A DNA stretch of 64,000 nucleotides from Heterostelium multicystogenum (lineage: Eukaryota; Evosea; Eumycetozoa; Acytosteliales; Acytosteliaceae). A program made the position numbers and the translations under genes. The notes under the pieces are model-generated. The model searched no databases, was not told the DNA's origin, and was given only the letters and a program-made list of their open reading frames with translations. The DNA lies in assembly GCA_003667245.1 (NCBI GenBank), contig RCNN01000015.1, forward strand, positions 62,001-126,000, given 5' to 3'. How positions within the stretch are numbered: position 1 is the stretch's first letter; the number at the start of each line of letters is the position of its first letter. Shown here one piece after another: positions 22,922 through 34,952 of this stretch.

Positions 22922-24989
22922 ATGAATAAAATATATTTGTATGTTATATGTTTAATAGCCCTACAATTCAGAACGAGTCTTTCCTCGGTAATCCAAACAA
23001 ACATTACACTTTTAAATGAATCCAGTGGATTTATTTTAAAAATTCAAAACCCACAATATTCAAGAGTTCCATCGAACTGTGATGTGAATGGAGATGGATA
23101 TATTGATGCCATTATTTTAAGATCTGAAATGACAATCGCATTTGGACCATATACATCATTTCAAACGGACATTAATAACACCAATTCCTTGGTTTATACA
23201 CCAACTGGTGGTATCTTATTTGCTCAAGTTTGGTGTGGAGACATCAACAATGATGGATATGATGATGTATTGGTTTCCAATATGGGACTAAAAATTGGCA
23301 TATCTTCTTTACTCTATGGAAAATCAACATTAGCACCAGGAACAATCAGAGATAATTATTTCGATGGTATCAATGGATTCAAAGTTTTTGGACAGAATGG
23401 AACCACCCAAGCATTGGGATATACTAATGGAATTGGTGATATTAATGGCGATGGTATTCTTGATATTGTCATTGGATCCAGTGTTGGTAAGTATTATAGA
23501 AAAACCAGTGCAAAAATCTATTTACTAATTATAGTATTTATTATAAAATAAAGGTTCTTTAGGTCCCTCTGGTACTCCTCTCATTTATGTTCTTTATGGA
23601 CTTCAAAATGGAAAGTATCCAACAACCAATGGTGTATTAGACATTTCAACATATGTCAATGGAGTCACAGGTTTCCAATACTATACTGCGAATTGCTTTA
23701 GTCTTGTCGTGGCAGATGCTAACAGTGATGGTATAATGGATCTGATGATAGATAGATCTCATTTGGAAACTCAAGTAGTTTTCGGATCTAAGAATATAAC
23801 AACAGGTTCTGACGGCTACTACCAACCAAAGTTGGATGGAAATGATGGTTTTATTATTATATTTCCAGGTACATATCCTTCTATACCTGGTGTTCCAAAC
23901 TTTGGAAGTGGGGATATTAATGGAGATGGAAAAAACGAACTATTTTTGACCGTTCGTAATACGACTGATACTTCTAAACACATATCTATTGTTATCTACG
24001 GAATGGATAAATACCCAGAAATACTTGATGCAATAGCATTCTCTAAAAACTCATCAACTGGTTTTATTTTAGGCTCTACTGATTCTGGGAATACGGTATT
24101 GGAAGTTAAAGATATCAATGGAGATGGTTTAGGAGACCTCATTGGTGATTTTCCATCACCATATGCAATCTTTGGATCTTATCAACCTTTCTCATCCATC
24201 AACCTTGACACTTATAGTCCAAACCAATGCCAAGGATTTAGAATTCCACAAATTACAAATTTTTACACCATAGGAGACTTTAACAGAGATGGTTTGCCTG
24301 ATTATCTAGCAGTTAATCCAAGCAAAAATTTATATTATGGATTTTATGGAACCAAATATTATGGATCATCGATCGATAGTGATTCAAGAAATATCACAAT
24401 ACCATTCTCATCATCTCACACCTATCGAATCTTGGAGAATTTCGTATTCGAAACCACTGGATCCTGTGATATCTCTACAATCAAGTTGAAGATTCAACAA
24501 CCAAACATCAATGATATGCTTTCGTTTGAACAATCAACCAACAACCCACAAATTTCATCTATTCAAGTATCACCAAGTGAAATCACAATTTATTCGACAA
24601 ACTCTAGTGTCTCACCAATCAATGATGTATTAAATTCAGTGCTTTTAAGCAGCACAACAAACACATCGATCACTATAATTGGTGAGCTCCCACAATCTCA
24701 AGATCTATTTTATATCAATATCGAATCTGAGCAAGCTGGAACAACAACCACAACTTCAACTACAAGTGATACTACAACCTCAACAACAAGTGATACTACA
24801 TCCTCAACAACAAGCGATACTACAACATCAACTACTTCTTCAAGTGGAACCTCAACAACTTCCACAACCACAACATCAACATCTACTTCAACGACAGGAG
24901 ATGATTTGAATGATGCATCTAAAACCAAGCAAAACATATATGTATCTTCCTTGATTTTGATGGTGGCAATTCTATTATTCCTTATTTAA
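22922..24989 (+). CDS. Secreted protein with seven FG-GAP repeats and a GPI-type tail
   Basis: Exons 22922-23486 and 23554-24989 join cleanly to 666 residues (donor GTAAGT, acceptor AAATAAAG). A signal peptide (MNKIYLYVICLIALQFRTSL) is followed by seven calcium-binding loops of the D-x-N-x-D-G-x-x-D type: CDVNGDGYIDAI, GDINNDGYDDVL, GDINGDGILDIV, ADANSDGIMDLM, GDINGDGKNELF, KDINGDGLGDLI and GDFNRDGLPDYL. Seven FG-GAP repeats would close a beta-propeller like the head of integrin alpha chains. A beta-rich stretch follows, then a Thr/Ser stalk (TTTSTTSDTT repeats, about 24740-24900) and a hydrophobic end, YVSSLILMVAILLFLI, with no charged tail, as expected for a GPI anchor. A cell-surface adhesion or recognition role is inferred. 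The reading frame is intact. Confidence 0.75.
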
Positions 24990-25223
24990 ATAAAATTGTT
25001 CATTCTCATGTTTTGAACAAATTTATATCTCACATATTATTTGATTATAAAAAACAAAGATTTAAATTATAAGATAATGTTGTATTTTACAATACATTCT
25101 AACTTTATGGAAAATACAACAGTACATCTCAATGTTGTGGGAAATTTGGTGTTTGCTCTTTTTGATTTTTATCCACCAAGTTTGGTTGAAAAGTGAATGA
25201 ATCATTAAAATACAAAGAATAAC

Positions 25224-26348
25224 ATGTCTACTAGTTATAGAGATAGAGATAGAGATAGAGATAGAGATAGAGATAGAGATAGGGATAGGGATAGGGATAG
25301 GGATAGAGATAGAGATAGGGATAATTATAGAGATAGAGAAAGAAGCAATAGAGATAGAGAAAGACACAATGACAGAGATGAGAAATACAGTAATGGAGAT
25401 GGAGATAGAAAGAGAAACCCAGATGGCAAAAATGAGCGTTTTGAAACTAGATCTCATAAACATAGCAAAGATGATGATCATAGTAGATATAGAAATGAAA
25501 ATAAGAGTCGATGGGATGACTTTGATGGAGAAAGGCAATATTTGGGGCCTATAGCCGACGATCGTCAGACTCAAAGAAGATCGAGCGAGCGAGAAGGACG
25601 TTCTAAGGTATCCAAGGGCGATGATACAAGAAGTCGTGATAAAAATAGAGATCGTGATAACGATCGTGATCAGGAGTATGGCCGAAAAAACAACGACGAA
25701 GAGGAAGATAGGCGAGAGAAAAGAAAGAACAAAGAAAAACCAGATTATAAGCCATCGGGTATATTGATGGATGACTTAGTTGCTAAGCAGACTGAATCAG
25801 GCAATAGTAAAGCATCGGCTAGCGGCGTCACAATGAAGTGGTTCGAGCCTCCAGAGGCATACATGCCCACTCAAAAATGGACCCTATTTCCATTTAAAGA
25901 TGATAAGCCGCTGGATCCATTTAGCTTGAGCAATAGGAAATCATTTTTGATTGGACGCGATCGAAGTGTGTGCGATATACCCTCGGATCATCCTTCATGT
26001 TCATCGCACACGCTGTAATTGTACATCGATTGGTAAAGAGAAGAAAAAACGACGACTATGATGATAAGGACGAGAAAGAAGTTAGGTAAGTAGCATCGAG
26101 TCAATCATCAGTAGATCCTCCGTATCGAGCTAGACAGACTAATTCCTCTATCTCTTGCTCCATCTAAATTCAGACCGTATCTCATTGATTTAAATAGTAC
26201 CAATGGAACTTTTCTAAATTCAAAGCAAGTGGAAACTTGTGTGTATGTCGAGCTGAGGTCAAGAGATTTATTGAAGTTTGGGAATTCAACAAGAGAATAT
26301 GTACTGCTACACGAGGACGACATACAAGACGAGGACAACTCTGATTAA
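25224..26348 (+). CDS. SNIP1/DAWDLE-type FHA-domain RNA-processing protein
   Basis: Nuclear protein of the SNIP1 family, linked to spliceosome and small-RNA processing and binding phosphothreonine peptides through an FHA domain. The N-terminal 170 residues are an Arg-Asp alternation, then Arg/Lys/Glu-rich. A linker (KPDYKPSGILMDDLVAKQTE) leads to W-F-E-P-P-E-A-Y, a family hallmark, and the FHA domain: KSFLIGRDRSVCDIPSDHPS, HAVIVHRLVKRR and PYLIDLNSTNGTFLNSKQVE, which carry the G-R, S, H and N-G-T residues of the fold. Exon 1 ends at 26085 and exon 2 starts at 26174. One base is missing near 26003, between S-S and H-A-V. The protein ends EDDIQDEDNSD. Confidence 0.85.
25238..25345 (+). repeat. 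AGAGAT hexanucleotide repeat coding Arg-Asp
   Basis: About 17 near-tandem copies of AGAGAT with AGGGAT variants (25278-25322), translated as an R-D alternation at the start of the SNIP1-type protein. The minus-strand open frame it creates (Ser-Ile repeats) is a shadow. Confidence 0.9.
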
Positions 26349-27045
26349 GTGGTTTGCATTAATCTTTTTAGGTAGTTATAGTATAAGATCAAGAATAAAC
26401 AACAGTTCCATAGAAAAGTGATATCATATGATTTCATATATTTATAACGAATCCAGTAACTCAAAGTTTAAACGAAGCTAAATTATTCACATACTACTAA
26501 TACTCGAATTAATTAAGCCAATCGTAATTTTCCATCAATCATTTATTGTTATCTTTTGGACAAAAAAGGAAATAACAAGTAGTTCTCTCTGATGTAGATA
26601 TCAAACTTAAATCTATTTTTGCACGGTGTAATAAGCACATCAACACATTTTTGATTGATCTCTCATACAAACACACATTCACAAACACACACCACACGCC
26701 TAAAAAAAAACGAAATAGTCAATGTATAACTACTTTAAAATGAATTTACAAAAATTATCACAATACCATCATTGCAGCAAATATTAAAAAATCATAACAA
26801 GAATAACTAACACCCATTCAATCATCATTTACTTTTTTATTTGTTTGAATATTGTATTATTTTATTATTATTATTATTGCTATTGTTATAATTATTAATA
26901 TTTTTTTATTTCAATCTTTCAATCCACATTCAAATAAATATAAATTGTTTACAAATATATTGTTCAATTCCTACTACATATTGGTATTTTATATATAGTA
27001 AACTATTTTATTTTATTCTATTGGTTTTTATGTATTTCATTTTAA
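26349..27045. other. Spacer
   Basis: A/T-rich with A8 and CACACA patches (26665-26710). It is the promoter and leader region of the small gene at 27046. Nothing else recognised. Confidence 0.5.
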
Positions 27046-27567
27046 ATGGGTAATAAACAATCAAGAAAGTCTCAATTACAAAATAATAATTGTTCCCAAA
27101 TATTTCCGACCCATGTTGTAAGTCAGAATCAAAAGTTTAAATGTTATCTCATTTTAAGGGATAACCATTACTCGGTGCTATTCGATTTGAAAGGTGAATC
27201 GACGCTTGACCATCTCATTGGAATAGAATCGTACGTGGTTCTATATAAAAGATGCAATGAAAAGCCGACGGTAAACCTAAAGAGTTTGAGAACTCAAATT
27301 AAAAGAGATCATCTCAAGTATTTCTATCTTGGTTTGTTCCAACCATCATTGATCTTAGAGCAAAGAGAACAGGACTTGACTGCATTGGAGTTCTACCACT
27401 GGGCTATGGTCAGATTTGGATCAGAGTACATAGGTGAAGAGAGTGGTGAGTGGTCAAGAAAATTCAATTGTCAGACCTATGCCCAGTTCCTTGTACAAGA
27501 CATGAAATTAAAGTGGCCATCAGAAGTGGAAATACTTACAGAACCTTTCAAATGTGTAAATGACTGA
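27046..27567 (+). CDS. 173-residue protein with N-myristoylation motif; possible LRAT/NlpC-type fold
   Basis: Single intact exon. The start MGNKQSRKSQ fits the M-G-x-x-x-S myristoylation consensus, suggesting membrane attachment. The middle reads FKCYLILRDNHYSVLFDLKG and IGIESYVVLYKRCNEKP. The most structured part is LEFYHWAMVRFGSEYIG followed about 25 residues later by KFNCQTYAQFLVQDMKL. A conserved-looking His before an N-C-Q-x-F-type Cys is the order found in circularly permuted NlpC/P60 proteins of the LRAT/HRASLS type (His first, then N-C-E-H-F). That relation is only a pattern match. If right, the protein could be a thiol acyltransferase or hydrolase; otherwise its function is unknown. 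Confidence 0.6.
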   Translation: MGNKQSRKSQLQNNNCSQIFPTHVVSQNQKFKCYLILRDNHYSVLFDLKGESTLDHLIGIESYVVLYKRCNEKPTVNLKSLRTQIKRDHLKYFYLGLFQPSLILEQREQDLTALEFYHWAMVRFGSEYIGEESGEWSRKFNCQTYAQFLVQDMKLKWPSEVEILTEPFKCVND

Positions 27568-27745
27568 ATTCTTTCTAAGTCTAATTACAATAAACTATTA
27601 ATATTTATAAATGAAGGAAGAGATCCCTGTTGTTTCCTAATTTGTATTTATAATTGAATAACATTACCAACAAATGTCCATTCCTTAGTATTTGGAAATA
27701 TGAATAATCTTCTATATCATAAATAAGCATATGTATGGTTAAAAC

Positions 27746-27766
27746 AAAAAAAAAAAAAAAAAAAAA
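27746..27766 (+). repeat. A21 homopolymer
   Basis: A run of 21 A just 3' of the minus-strand GPI-type gene, so it is a T run in that gene's sense direction. Confidence 0.9.
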
Positions 27767-27770
27767 GAAT

Positions 27771-28392
27771 CTAAATGTTAAAGAATGATAGATATTTCAT
27801 AGAGTGAAAGAAATTAGATTTATTTAAAAAGAAGAGAATTGTGAATGCAAATAAAAATAGCAATCCTAAAGAGGAACTTGTTGTGGATGAGGAATTGGTT
27901 GGTTCTCCTGTAGTGGTTGTGGTAGATGAAGTCGTACTAGTAGTAGTTGTTGTTGTTGTGTCAGGGTCAAAGCATTCAGATTGATTGATTGTCAATAAAC
28001 ACTTTTTATCGGTATTAAGGCAATGTAGTATCCATCCAAATGAGTTTCCTTCTGGAACTTGGAAATATGTATTACAATTAAGATTTTTACCAGTATTGGT
28101 TACATTTGCCTTCACAACCAAAGCATTTGTTTCATTTTTACCACAAAAGTAAGAGGAAGGATAGTAACCAATTAATATTTCGAAATCATCTGTCTCCACA
28201 TTAGTTGAGGTAATATTGATATTTGAACGTGTAAAAATAAGGCCCCGATTCAGAATAGCAATTCATACTTTTTTGATCTGGATCAAGTGTTCGATTGTAG
28301 CGAGTATTGAAAGGTGATTTACAACCATGAACAATAACAGTTGAAAAAATTGACAACAATAATAATATAAAAATAATGTTAAAGAATTTCAT
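27771..28392 (-). CDS. Small secreted GPI-type glycoprotein
   Basis: Starts at 28392 with a strong signal peptide (MKFFNIIFILLLLSIFSTVI, then VHGCKSPF). The ectodomain is Cys-containing: NCYSES, SSYFCGKNETNALVVKANVT, LNCNTYFQVPEGNSFGWILH and KKCLLTINQSECFDP, with several N-glycosylation sites (NET, NVT, NQS). A Thr/Ser stalk (TTTTTTTSTTSST) and a hydrophobic end (LGLLFLFAFTILFFL) suggest GPI anchoring, though about 14 more residues follow, so a true membrane segment is possible. The GGGG near 28243 has one base too many; corrected, the protein runs SES-GLIFTRSNINITSTNVE. Total about 205 residues. No family recognised. Confidence 0.65.
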
Positions 28393-28670
28393 GATGATTA
28401 TATATATATATTTATATTTTAGTTTAGAATTAAAAGAAGAAATGATCTTATTAACTTGGTTCTAGTCTTATTTGGAACTTAAAAAAAAAAAGGGTTTTAT
28501 GAGGGATAAAACAAGTTTTTCTTATAAACAAAATGTTACTGTTACATCAATTTACTTAAATTATGTTGATTCAATCAATTTCAAAATTTCCTTTTATATT
28601 TTTGTGATCCTGAAAAAAAAAACAAAAACCAAAATAAAGTTTTGACAAAAAAACAAAATAGTGTAAGGTA

Positions 28671-30024
28671 ATGTTATCACAGGAGATCTTCAAATATATC
28701 TTTAAAATACTATGGGATCAATCCCAATATGAACTTAGACAAAGAGAGTATTGGAATTGGCTGGTTTCTTTGGATTTAGTCTGTTGGCAGTTTCATAAGA
28801 TTTTCAAAGGGCAAAACCGTAGTCTGAAGCTTGGCTATGGTCGGTCCTTTGATAAACTGATCGAACAATACCAACCTGATTATCTACCAGTAGACCGCAT
28901 ACATACTTTAGAAACCTTGTATCCGAATGACAAGTTCCAATATAATAAAAAGACAAGATATCGGCAGAATCTACAGCTGCTAACATCACATTTAGAATCA
29001 ATGCGTGCGCCTTTCAAATCACTTTTGATTGTCGGCTCCATACCAACACTCAAACAACTGCAGCTGGACTGCTATCTTGGTCAACCAGCAAAACTAAAGA
29101 TATTAGATCAAAAATGATAAATCTTTAAACAAATCCAACATTGAGCACCTGATCCTCTCAATGAAGCATGGTTACGAATCCGACGATTCATCATCGCTTA
29201 AGACAATGTACAAATACTTTGAATTCGACCTCTCTATGTAATATACTTGAAAGCGTCCACGCTATTACAATATCCGATAAAATTGGTTTCTGCCAACATA
29301 TGTCTGTTTATATCTTTAAATTTTTGGAAAAAAGAACAAAGCCTCTGAGACATCTGGAATTTATAATTATGGACAAAGACATCTTAAACAGCTTCTTCTC
29401 CAACTTACATCACTATCTCATCAACCTAGCGAAAGACAATAAGATTCTCTCAAAACTAAGCCTCAATTGTTTTTGAGTATGGGCTCAACCTGACCGATTT
29501 CTTCCTCACTGATTGCATGGTTGAGCACCTAGACTTTAACATTCCATTTAATCTGATATCACCTTTGAAAAGATCGATCAAATCTCTGTCGTTGTCACTT
29601 GACAACTACCGATTCCAAATTCCCTATAAAGATATTGACTACACCGATATCTGTCAATCGTTGAACAGAGTCGAACGATTATACATAACCATTGGATTCT
29701 ACGGATTCGAATACAAACGCCACCGTATTGAAAATACTTAAATACATCTTCCAACAAAACACTCAGTCCTCGACGATATCAACTGAGATCTTCTTGGACA
29801 ACGCTCCACCATACGAGCACTTCTTTACAGAGTTTCTGCAAACTTTGTCCTCAAACCATCAGCTCAAACACGTAGAATTCATAGTGAAGCCAATCAGCAT
29901 ACCAATTAATTACTTTCCACCAAAACTTGACCAACTACAAGAGTGTATAAGAAATCACCCCACACTTCTTAATAAAACACAAGCAATAAAACTCATGAGG
30001 CAGTCTAATGGAACGACTTCGTGA
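28671..30024 (+). CDS. F-box-like/leucine-rich dictyostelid family protein (frames interrupted)
   Basis: Starts MLSQEIFKYIFKILWDQSQY and WLVSLDLVCWQFHKIFKGQN, the helix pattern of dictyostelid F-box proteins (L-x-x-x-I-F-K-Y-I, then L-V-C-W-Q-F). Long leucine-rich segments follow in several frames: TLETLYPNDKFQYN, FKSLLIVGSIPTLKQLQLDC, EKRTKPLRHLEFIIMDKDIL, LKRSIKSLSLSLDNYRFQIP, LNRVERLYITIGFYGFEYK and LSSNHQLKHVEFIVKPISIP. At least four one-base frame changes are needed. This is a member of a large lineage-specific family; adaptor function in ubiquitin ligases is inferred. It could be a pseudogene, but the long conserved pieces argue for indel errors. Confidence 0.55.
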
Positions 30025-30266
30025 GGTCACAAAGCCCAAACTAACCGACTTGAAAATTTGAAAATATCGCTTTTTAACAAGATATTCCAGCCGATCTGAT
30101 TTGCACCAGATTACAGATGAATGGTGTTAATTGTGTTCTGATCAGATTTCCATTGCTAAACTATTATTTCTAATTTAATCTTGTATTATATTTCTATCTA
30201 TATAATTATATAAATAAATTGGGATTAGCTTCGAGAAAAAAGATATAGAGATTATTTATTTTAGAG

Positions 30267-32339
30267 ATGGTATCATCTAAATGTGTGATTCATCCAGATT
30301 GTGATGTTGACTCTATTTGTTTATCTTGTAAATTGGTGATCTGTCAGCTCTGCAAAGCAGACCACAATGGACATGATTTTTGTTGATCCAAAGTCAACGA
30401 ATGTGAAGAATAGTCTGACGATTGGAGAGAGGTTGCAAACACTCTGGAGCAAATGTACACAAAACGGTTGGTTTGATAAGTCATCATATAAATCAAGAGG
30501 AGATGATCCGTGTGTTCTTCGAGCAACTATATAAACTTTATTTATGATAGAAGAGAGAAAAAACTGATTAAACCAGTCGAGAAGGAAAGAGAAAAGAATC
30601 AAAAGAAGCTAGAGGTGTTGCTGAAGAACATTGATGGTTTGCTTTCGGTGCTGACTCATCCGCCTATCATTGACATTGCGGCAAACCCAGACGACAAAGA
30701 GAATTCCGACAATGAGTTTCAGCCTGACTATGACCAAAAAAGCTATCTTCAACAATACAGTGCTTTAGATAACGATATATATAACAGCAGTTCAATCGAC
30801 AACAGTAGTCATAACTCAGAAGCAAATAGAGATCGTAACTACAGTTTAGCTGCATTTGCCATTTGATCAACTTAAAGAACTAGTTGCACAATACGATTCA
30901 ATCGATAAATTCATCGAGAAACATTCAAACCCAATTCCAAATACCATTGCTTCCACTTCTTCATCAGGAGATATCGATATTAGTTCATCTGATTCAAATA
31001 ATAACAATGTCAAAAGCAATAGCAATGAAAGCAGTAAATGGATGGAGTCTCTAGTAGTTTCGGAAGATATCGATGATATATTTAAACAAATTGTTAAAAT
31101 AGAGGATACTGATTTGGATACGATCAAATCGGAGCTTAAGAGTTTCGACGAGTTTGAAACTGGTGATATCTTATGTGGCTTTGGTTTCGACGCTGAGATG
31201 CTGGAGAAAGTCAAGAATGACTTGAGAAAGGTATATGAAATAGACTTCTCCACTATTGAACAAAAAGATGGTGGACTTTTGTACAATTCCAACCGTGTCG
31301 ATAATATTTACGTTGTAGGTGGTGTAGAATGCGATGTTGCAGACATGCCTATGCAGCTTTCTATGCAGTGCTACAATGTCGTCACTGACACCTGGTCATT
31401 CTTGCCATCGCAAATGGAAAGTGCACTCATCAAACCTATCAACAATGTATATACATCTGGCGTCAATACTGGTACCCACATCTACTTGTTTGGAGGTCAC
31501 CAAGAATCAAACTTCTACTACTGCTTCGATATAGCAAATAAACAATGGCTACGACCTGTTGCGAAGCGAATGCAGGTCAGCGGTGGAATGGGAATTTCAG
31601 CATGCTATGACGGACACAGATATATTTATCTAACTGGTGGATTCGAATTTAATCGATGTCTCAACAGAATCGACCGATTCGATACAACTTCTGGACAATT
31701 TGTAAACGTTGGTATGTTGAAGGAACCGCTCTACAATCCATTCACCTTCTACCACAACGAGCTACTATATGTTGTAGGTGGATGGAAAAAGGAACCAGAC
31801 TGCGCCAACAACTGTACACTCTCAATCTACAAGCTTCAGCCACCATCCAACGATCTTCAAAACAGCGCATCAACATCAAACTCGCCCAATATTACATTTT
31901 CTGCCTCATCTACAACAGCAATACCACATTTATATAAACAAATTCGCGATAGAAATAGAGGTGGAAAGGAACAATACTACACAGATGTATATTCTTCAAT
32001 AGTTTTGGAGATTCAACTAAAGTCAACCAGTGGAGTCGAGAAATGTTGTTTCGATCCGCTGTCCAATAATTTGTATTACATGGGCGAAGATGAAGTTTTT
32101 CTTTTGTGTATCAATCGATTCACAAGCAGTTGAAATCCTGCCGCCTCTCCCAACCGAAGCTACGAGAGGTGCATCTCTACTGTTCGGAATTGACAACATG
32201 TCGAATCGATGCATCTATTTTGGTTGGTGGAGAGCACCAACAACTCTACATGTACAATGTATCTCAGAAAGTGTGGTCCAAACTTTTTGCACCTCCCTAC
32301 CCTACATCCTTCCAATCGGCAATTGGATTGATTGGTTAA
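30267..32339 (+). CDS. B-box zinc finger and Kelch-repeat protein
   Basis: Starts MVSSKCVIHPDCDVDSICLS and continues CKLVICQLCKADHNGHDF. The C/H spacing (C-x2-H...C-x2-C...C-x2-C...H-x2-H) is a B-box zinc finger. A helical, Lys/Glu-rich coil follows (FIYDRREKKLIKPVEKEREK, NQKKLEVLLKNI), then an acidic Ser/Asn linker. The Kelch region begins at VDNIYVVGGVECDVADMPMQ and includes THIYLFGGHQESNFYYCF, HRYIYLTGGFEFNRCLNRID, ELLYVVGGWKKE and ASILVGGEHQQLYMYNV, about five or six blades with the G-G signature. Frame changes lie near 30379 (T5), 30528, 30862 and after 32125. A scaffold or ubiquitin-ligase-like role is inferred from architecture. Confidence 0.75.
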
Positions 32340-32471
32340 CAAACTTTAAGTTGGTTTTGTTACAGTTGATCTGTTAAGATAAGAATTTATTAAACATTTT
32401 AAATTGGCTTTATAATAAACAAATGAATGATTATTACTTTAGAATTGAAATACAGTAAATCTATACTATAG

Positions 32472-34495
32472 TTATCTTCGCTTGATGTCATCTCCAGGTC
32501 TGATGAGTCTATTAATCATATACAGTCCTTCTTTTTGTAGTTGTTCGGCGACGGACATTTTCTTTTTTCTTGGTCTACTAGGTTTACGAACTGGTGAATT
32601 TTTAACTTCCTCTTCTTCCTTGACCTCTTCTACAATTTCTTCCTCTTTCTCGTCTACTTCATCATCATCATCATCAGATTCTTCTTCCACTTCTACTTCA
32701 ACTTCTTCCTCTGAATCTTCATCTTCATCTTCCTTTTCCTCTTCCTCTGAATCTTGAGTATTCAATGTAGCAAATCTCTTTGTAATATCTATTTGATATT
32801 CATCTTCGAAATCATCTTCCTCATCTAGCTCATCATCATCGTCTTCTTCTTCTACTTCCTCTTCCTCTTCGTCTTCCTCTTCTTCATCTTTTACATTGAT
32901 TTCGGGTTGATTATTTAAGTTGGAATTGGTTTTCTTTAACTTGGAAAATGTGAACTTCATTGGTCTATAAAAAAGTGGAGTTGATGGGAGAGCTAGCTTT
33001 GATGATTGAGGTGTTTTGTTGAATGATTTGCTGGGGGTTTTTACTGGAGTCTTGGCTTCATTGTCTTCGGAGGGCACGAAAGTAGCTTCCGGGAACTCCT
33101 GTGGAATAACTCCATTTGAAGAGATACGAATACAGTTGGAGGGCTTGGCATCGGCTGGAAATGATATGTAATGAGCTAAAGAACTTGTGGGAAAGCAACA
33201 TAAATGGAGGAAAAATTCCCTGACTCATTTTCTTTTTCAAGTTTATGAGCAGAAGACGTTCTTCCTTGTTCGCAGGATCCTGCAAGTCTGATATTTTGAT
33301 CGATTTCAGAGTAGATATAAAATTCTGGACATCGAAGGTTGGAATGAATGCTCTGGTATCTGAGTTCTTTTGATTGTATATAACAGTGCCACCTGTTGTA
33401 ATTCTGCTTAATCCAAAGTCGTTAATCTTAACCATAACGCCATCGACAATCCATGTCCTATAGCTTCCACCATCATTGTTTCTATCTTCACCTACATCGT
33501 CCTGGTACATAATGTATTTCATTCCTGGTGGCAGAGTCTGGAGCAAAACATTGCCAACATGGAGGTCGTTGTGCATAAACTGCAATTCCTTCTGTGAGAT
33601 TGCAAGGGCATTGAGAATTTGGAACAGAATAGATTTGAAAAGTTTGAGTGTCAAATTGTGCTTTTTGTGGAATTCGGAAAGCGTTGACAGGTTTGCATAC
33701 TCCAGAATAAAGTGCATGTACTGGCTTTTCTTTAGTGCAGGGTCCTTTGGCGGAAGTGTGTTCCTAATCTTCATGCTGATATTCTTTTTTCAAACGCTCC
33801 TGTAGTACTCTATTAAGCACAGTGACATCTCCATCATGAGGAGTGGCTTTGTACCACTCAACCATACGCACGAAATTCACAGTTTTGTGCTGGTCCATCA
33901 ACTTGTTGAGATGTTCGAAAATAATGAGCTCACGATAGCTCTGGCTCTGCTTATTGGATGGCGAGGATATATATTGTCGCTTGACAGCAAACTCGTCGTC
34001 CTTTATATTCTTTTCTTTGGCAGTAGCAACAGCAGCACCACCAGAGGCTTTCTTTCCTTCCAAAGATGATCGTTTGACAAAAATGATGTGACCATTCTTT
34101 CCTCCAGCAGGTTTCAACCGATTGTTTATAATATATTTATTCTCTTTATCGTCATCATCTTCTTTATTACTATGAATATTGTTTGGTGAGTTGTTTTTTT
34201 TAAGACTGTTATTTGACTTTGATAGGTAAGATAGGTCTTCTTCGTCCTCGGTATCGTCGTCATCATCGCCACTGTCTTGGTCGTGGTTATATGGACTGTT
34301 GACTATTTTTATTTTTCTATCAATACCACTCCTTATGCAAAAGTAGCTATCAGGTGTTTTCAACAAGTGATTGTATTGATTGGCATTGGTATCTCTCGAA
34401 GAATCACTGTCATTATTACTACTATTACTGCTACTATTAGTGTTACTATTACCATTGGTACTCTCTCGACCAGATAGAGTCAGTTTTAGAACCAT
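32472..34495 (-). CDS. Haspin-like protein kinase with acidic tail (frames interrupted)
   Basis: Starts at 34495 (MVLKLTLSGRESTNGNSNTN). A Ser/Asn/Asp-rich leader precedes the N-lobe with DDEFAVKRQYISS (candidate ATP-anchoring Lys in A-V-K) and YRELIIFEHLNKLMD (candidate alphaC Glu). The C-lobe reads YMHFILEYANLSTLSEF, FKSILFQILNALAISQKELQ, catalytic loop HNDLHVGNVLL, and VKINDFGLSR with T-W-I-V-D-G before it. H-x-D-L-H-x-G-N-V-L is the haspin/viral-type loop, whereas the D-F-G is canonical. The tail (about 170 residues) is Glu/Asp-rich and ends MSVAEQLQKEGLYMINRLIR. Frame changes lie near 33770 and 33190. Haspins phosphorylate histone H3 Thr3; whether this one does is unknown. Confidence 0.7.
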
Positions 34496-34696
34496 GATAT
34501 GGCTTATTGGATGATTCGATATATTTCAATTAATAATAAAACCTGCTTTGGTTTTGAAATAGTTCCATCAGGGAGCAAAATTGGATTTGTCAGTTCCAAC
34601 TACATTTTTGAAAATTAATTTTCACTTCCCTCCAAAATTTGAATTCAAATCATAAATATCAGTACACTTTTATTTAGTCAGATAATAACAATAATA

Positions 34697-34890
34697 ATGG
34701 ATAGAGATAATCATACATATAGAGATAGAGAAGAGATAGAGAAAGGGAAAGAGAGAGAGAAAAAGACTATGATAGAGATAGATATAGCAGTATAGATAAA
34801 ACAAAAAACTATGAAAGAGCAACAGATTTAGCTAAAATAATAGAGATAATAAAAGATATCATTATAACCATATAGCAGAAATACTATTAA

Positions 34891-34952
<62 letters not shown>

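Noticed and set aside
25062..25574. 170-codon minus-strand frame with Ser-Ile repeats
   Set aside because: It is the mirror of the AGAGAT repeat in the SNIP1-type gene.
32482..32757. Ser-rich plus-strand frame
   Set aside because: Shadow of the Glu/Asp-rich tail of the minus-strand kinase gene.
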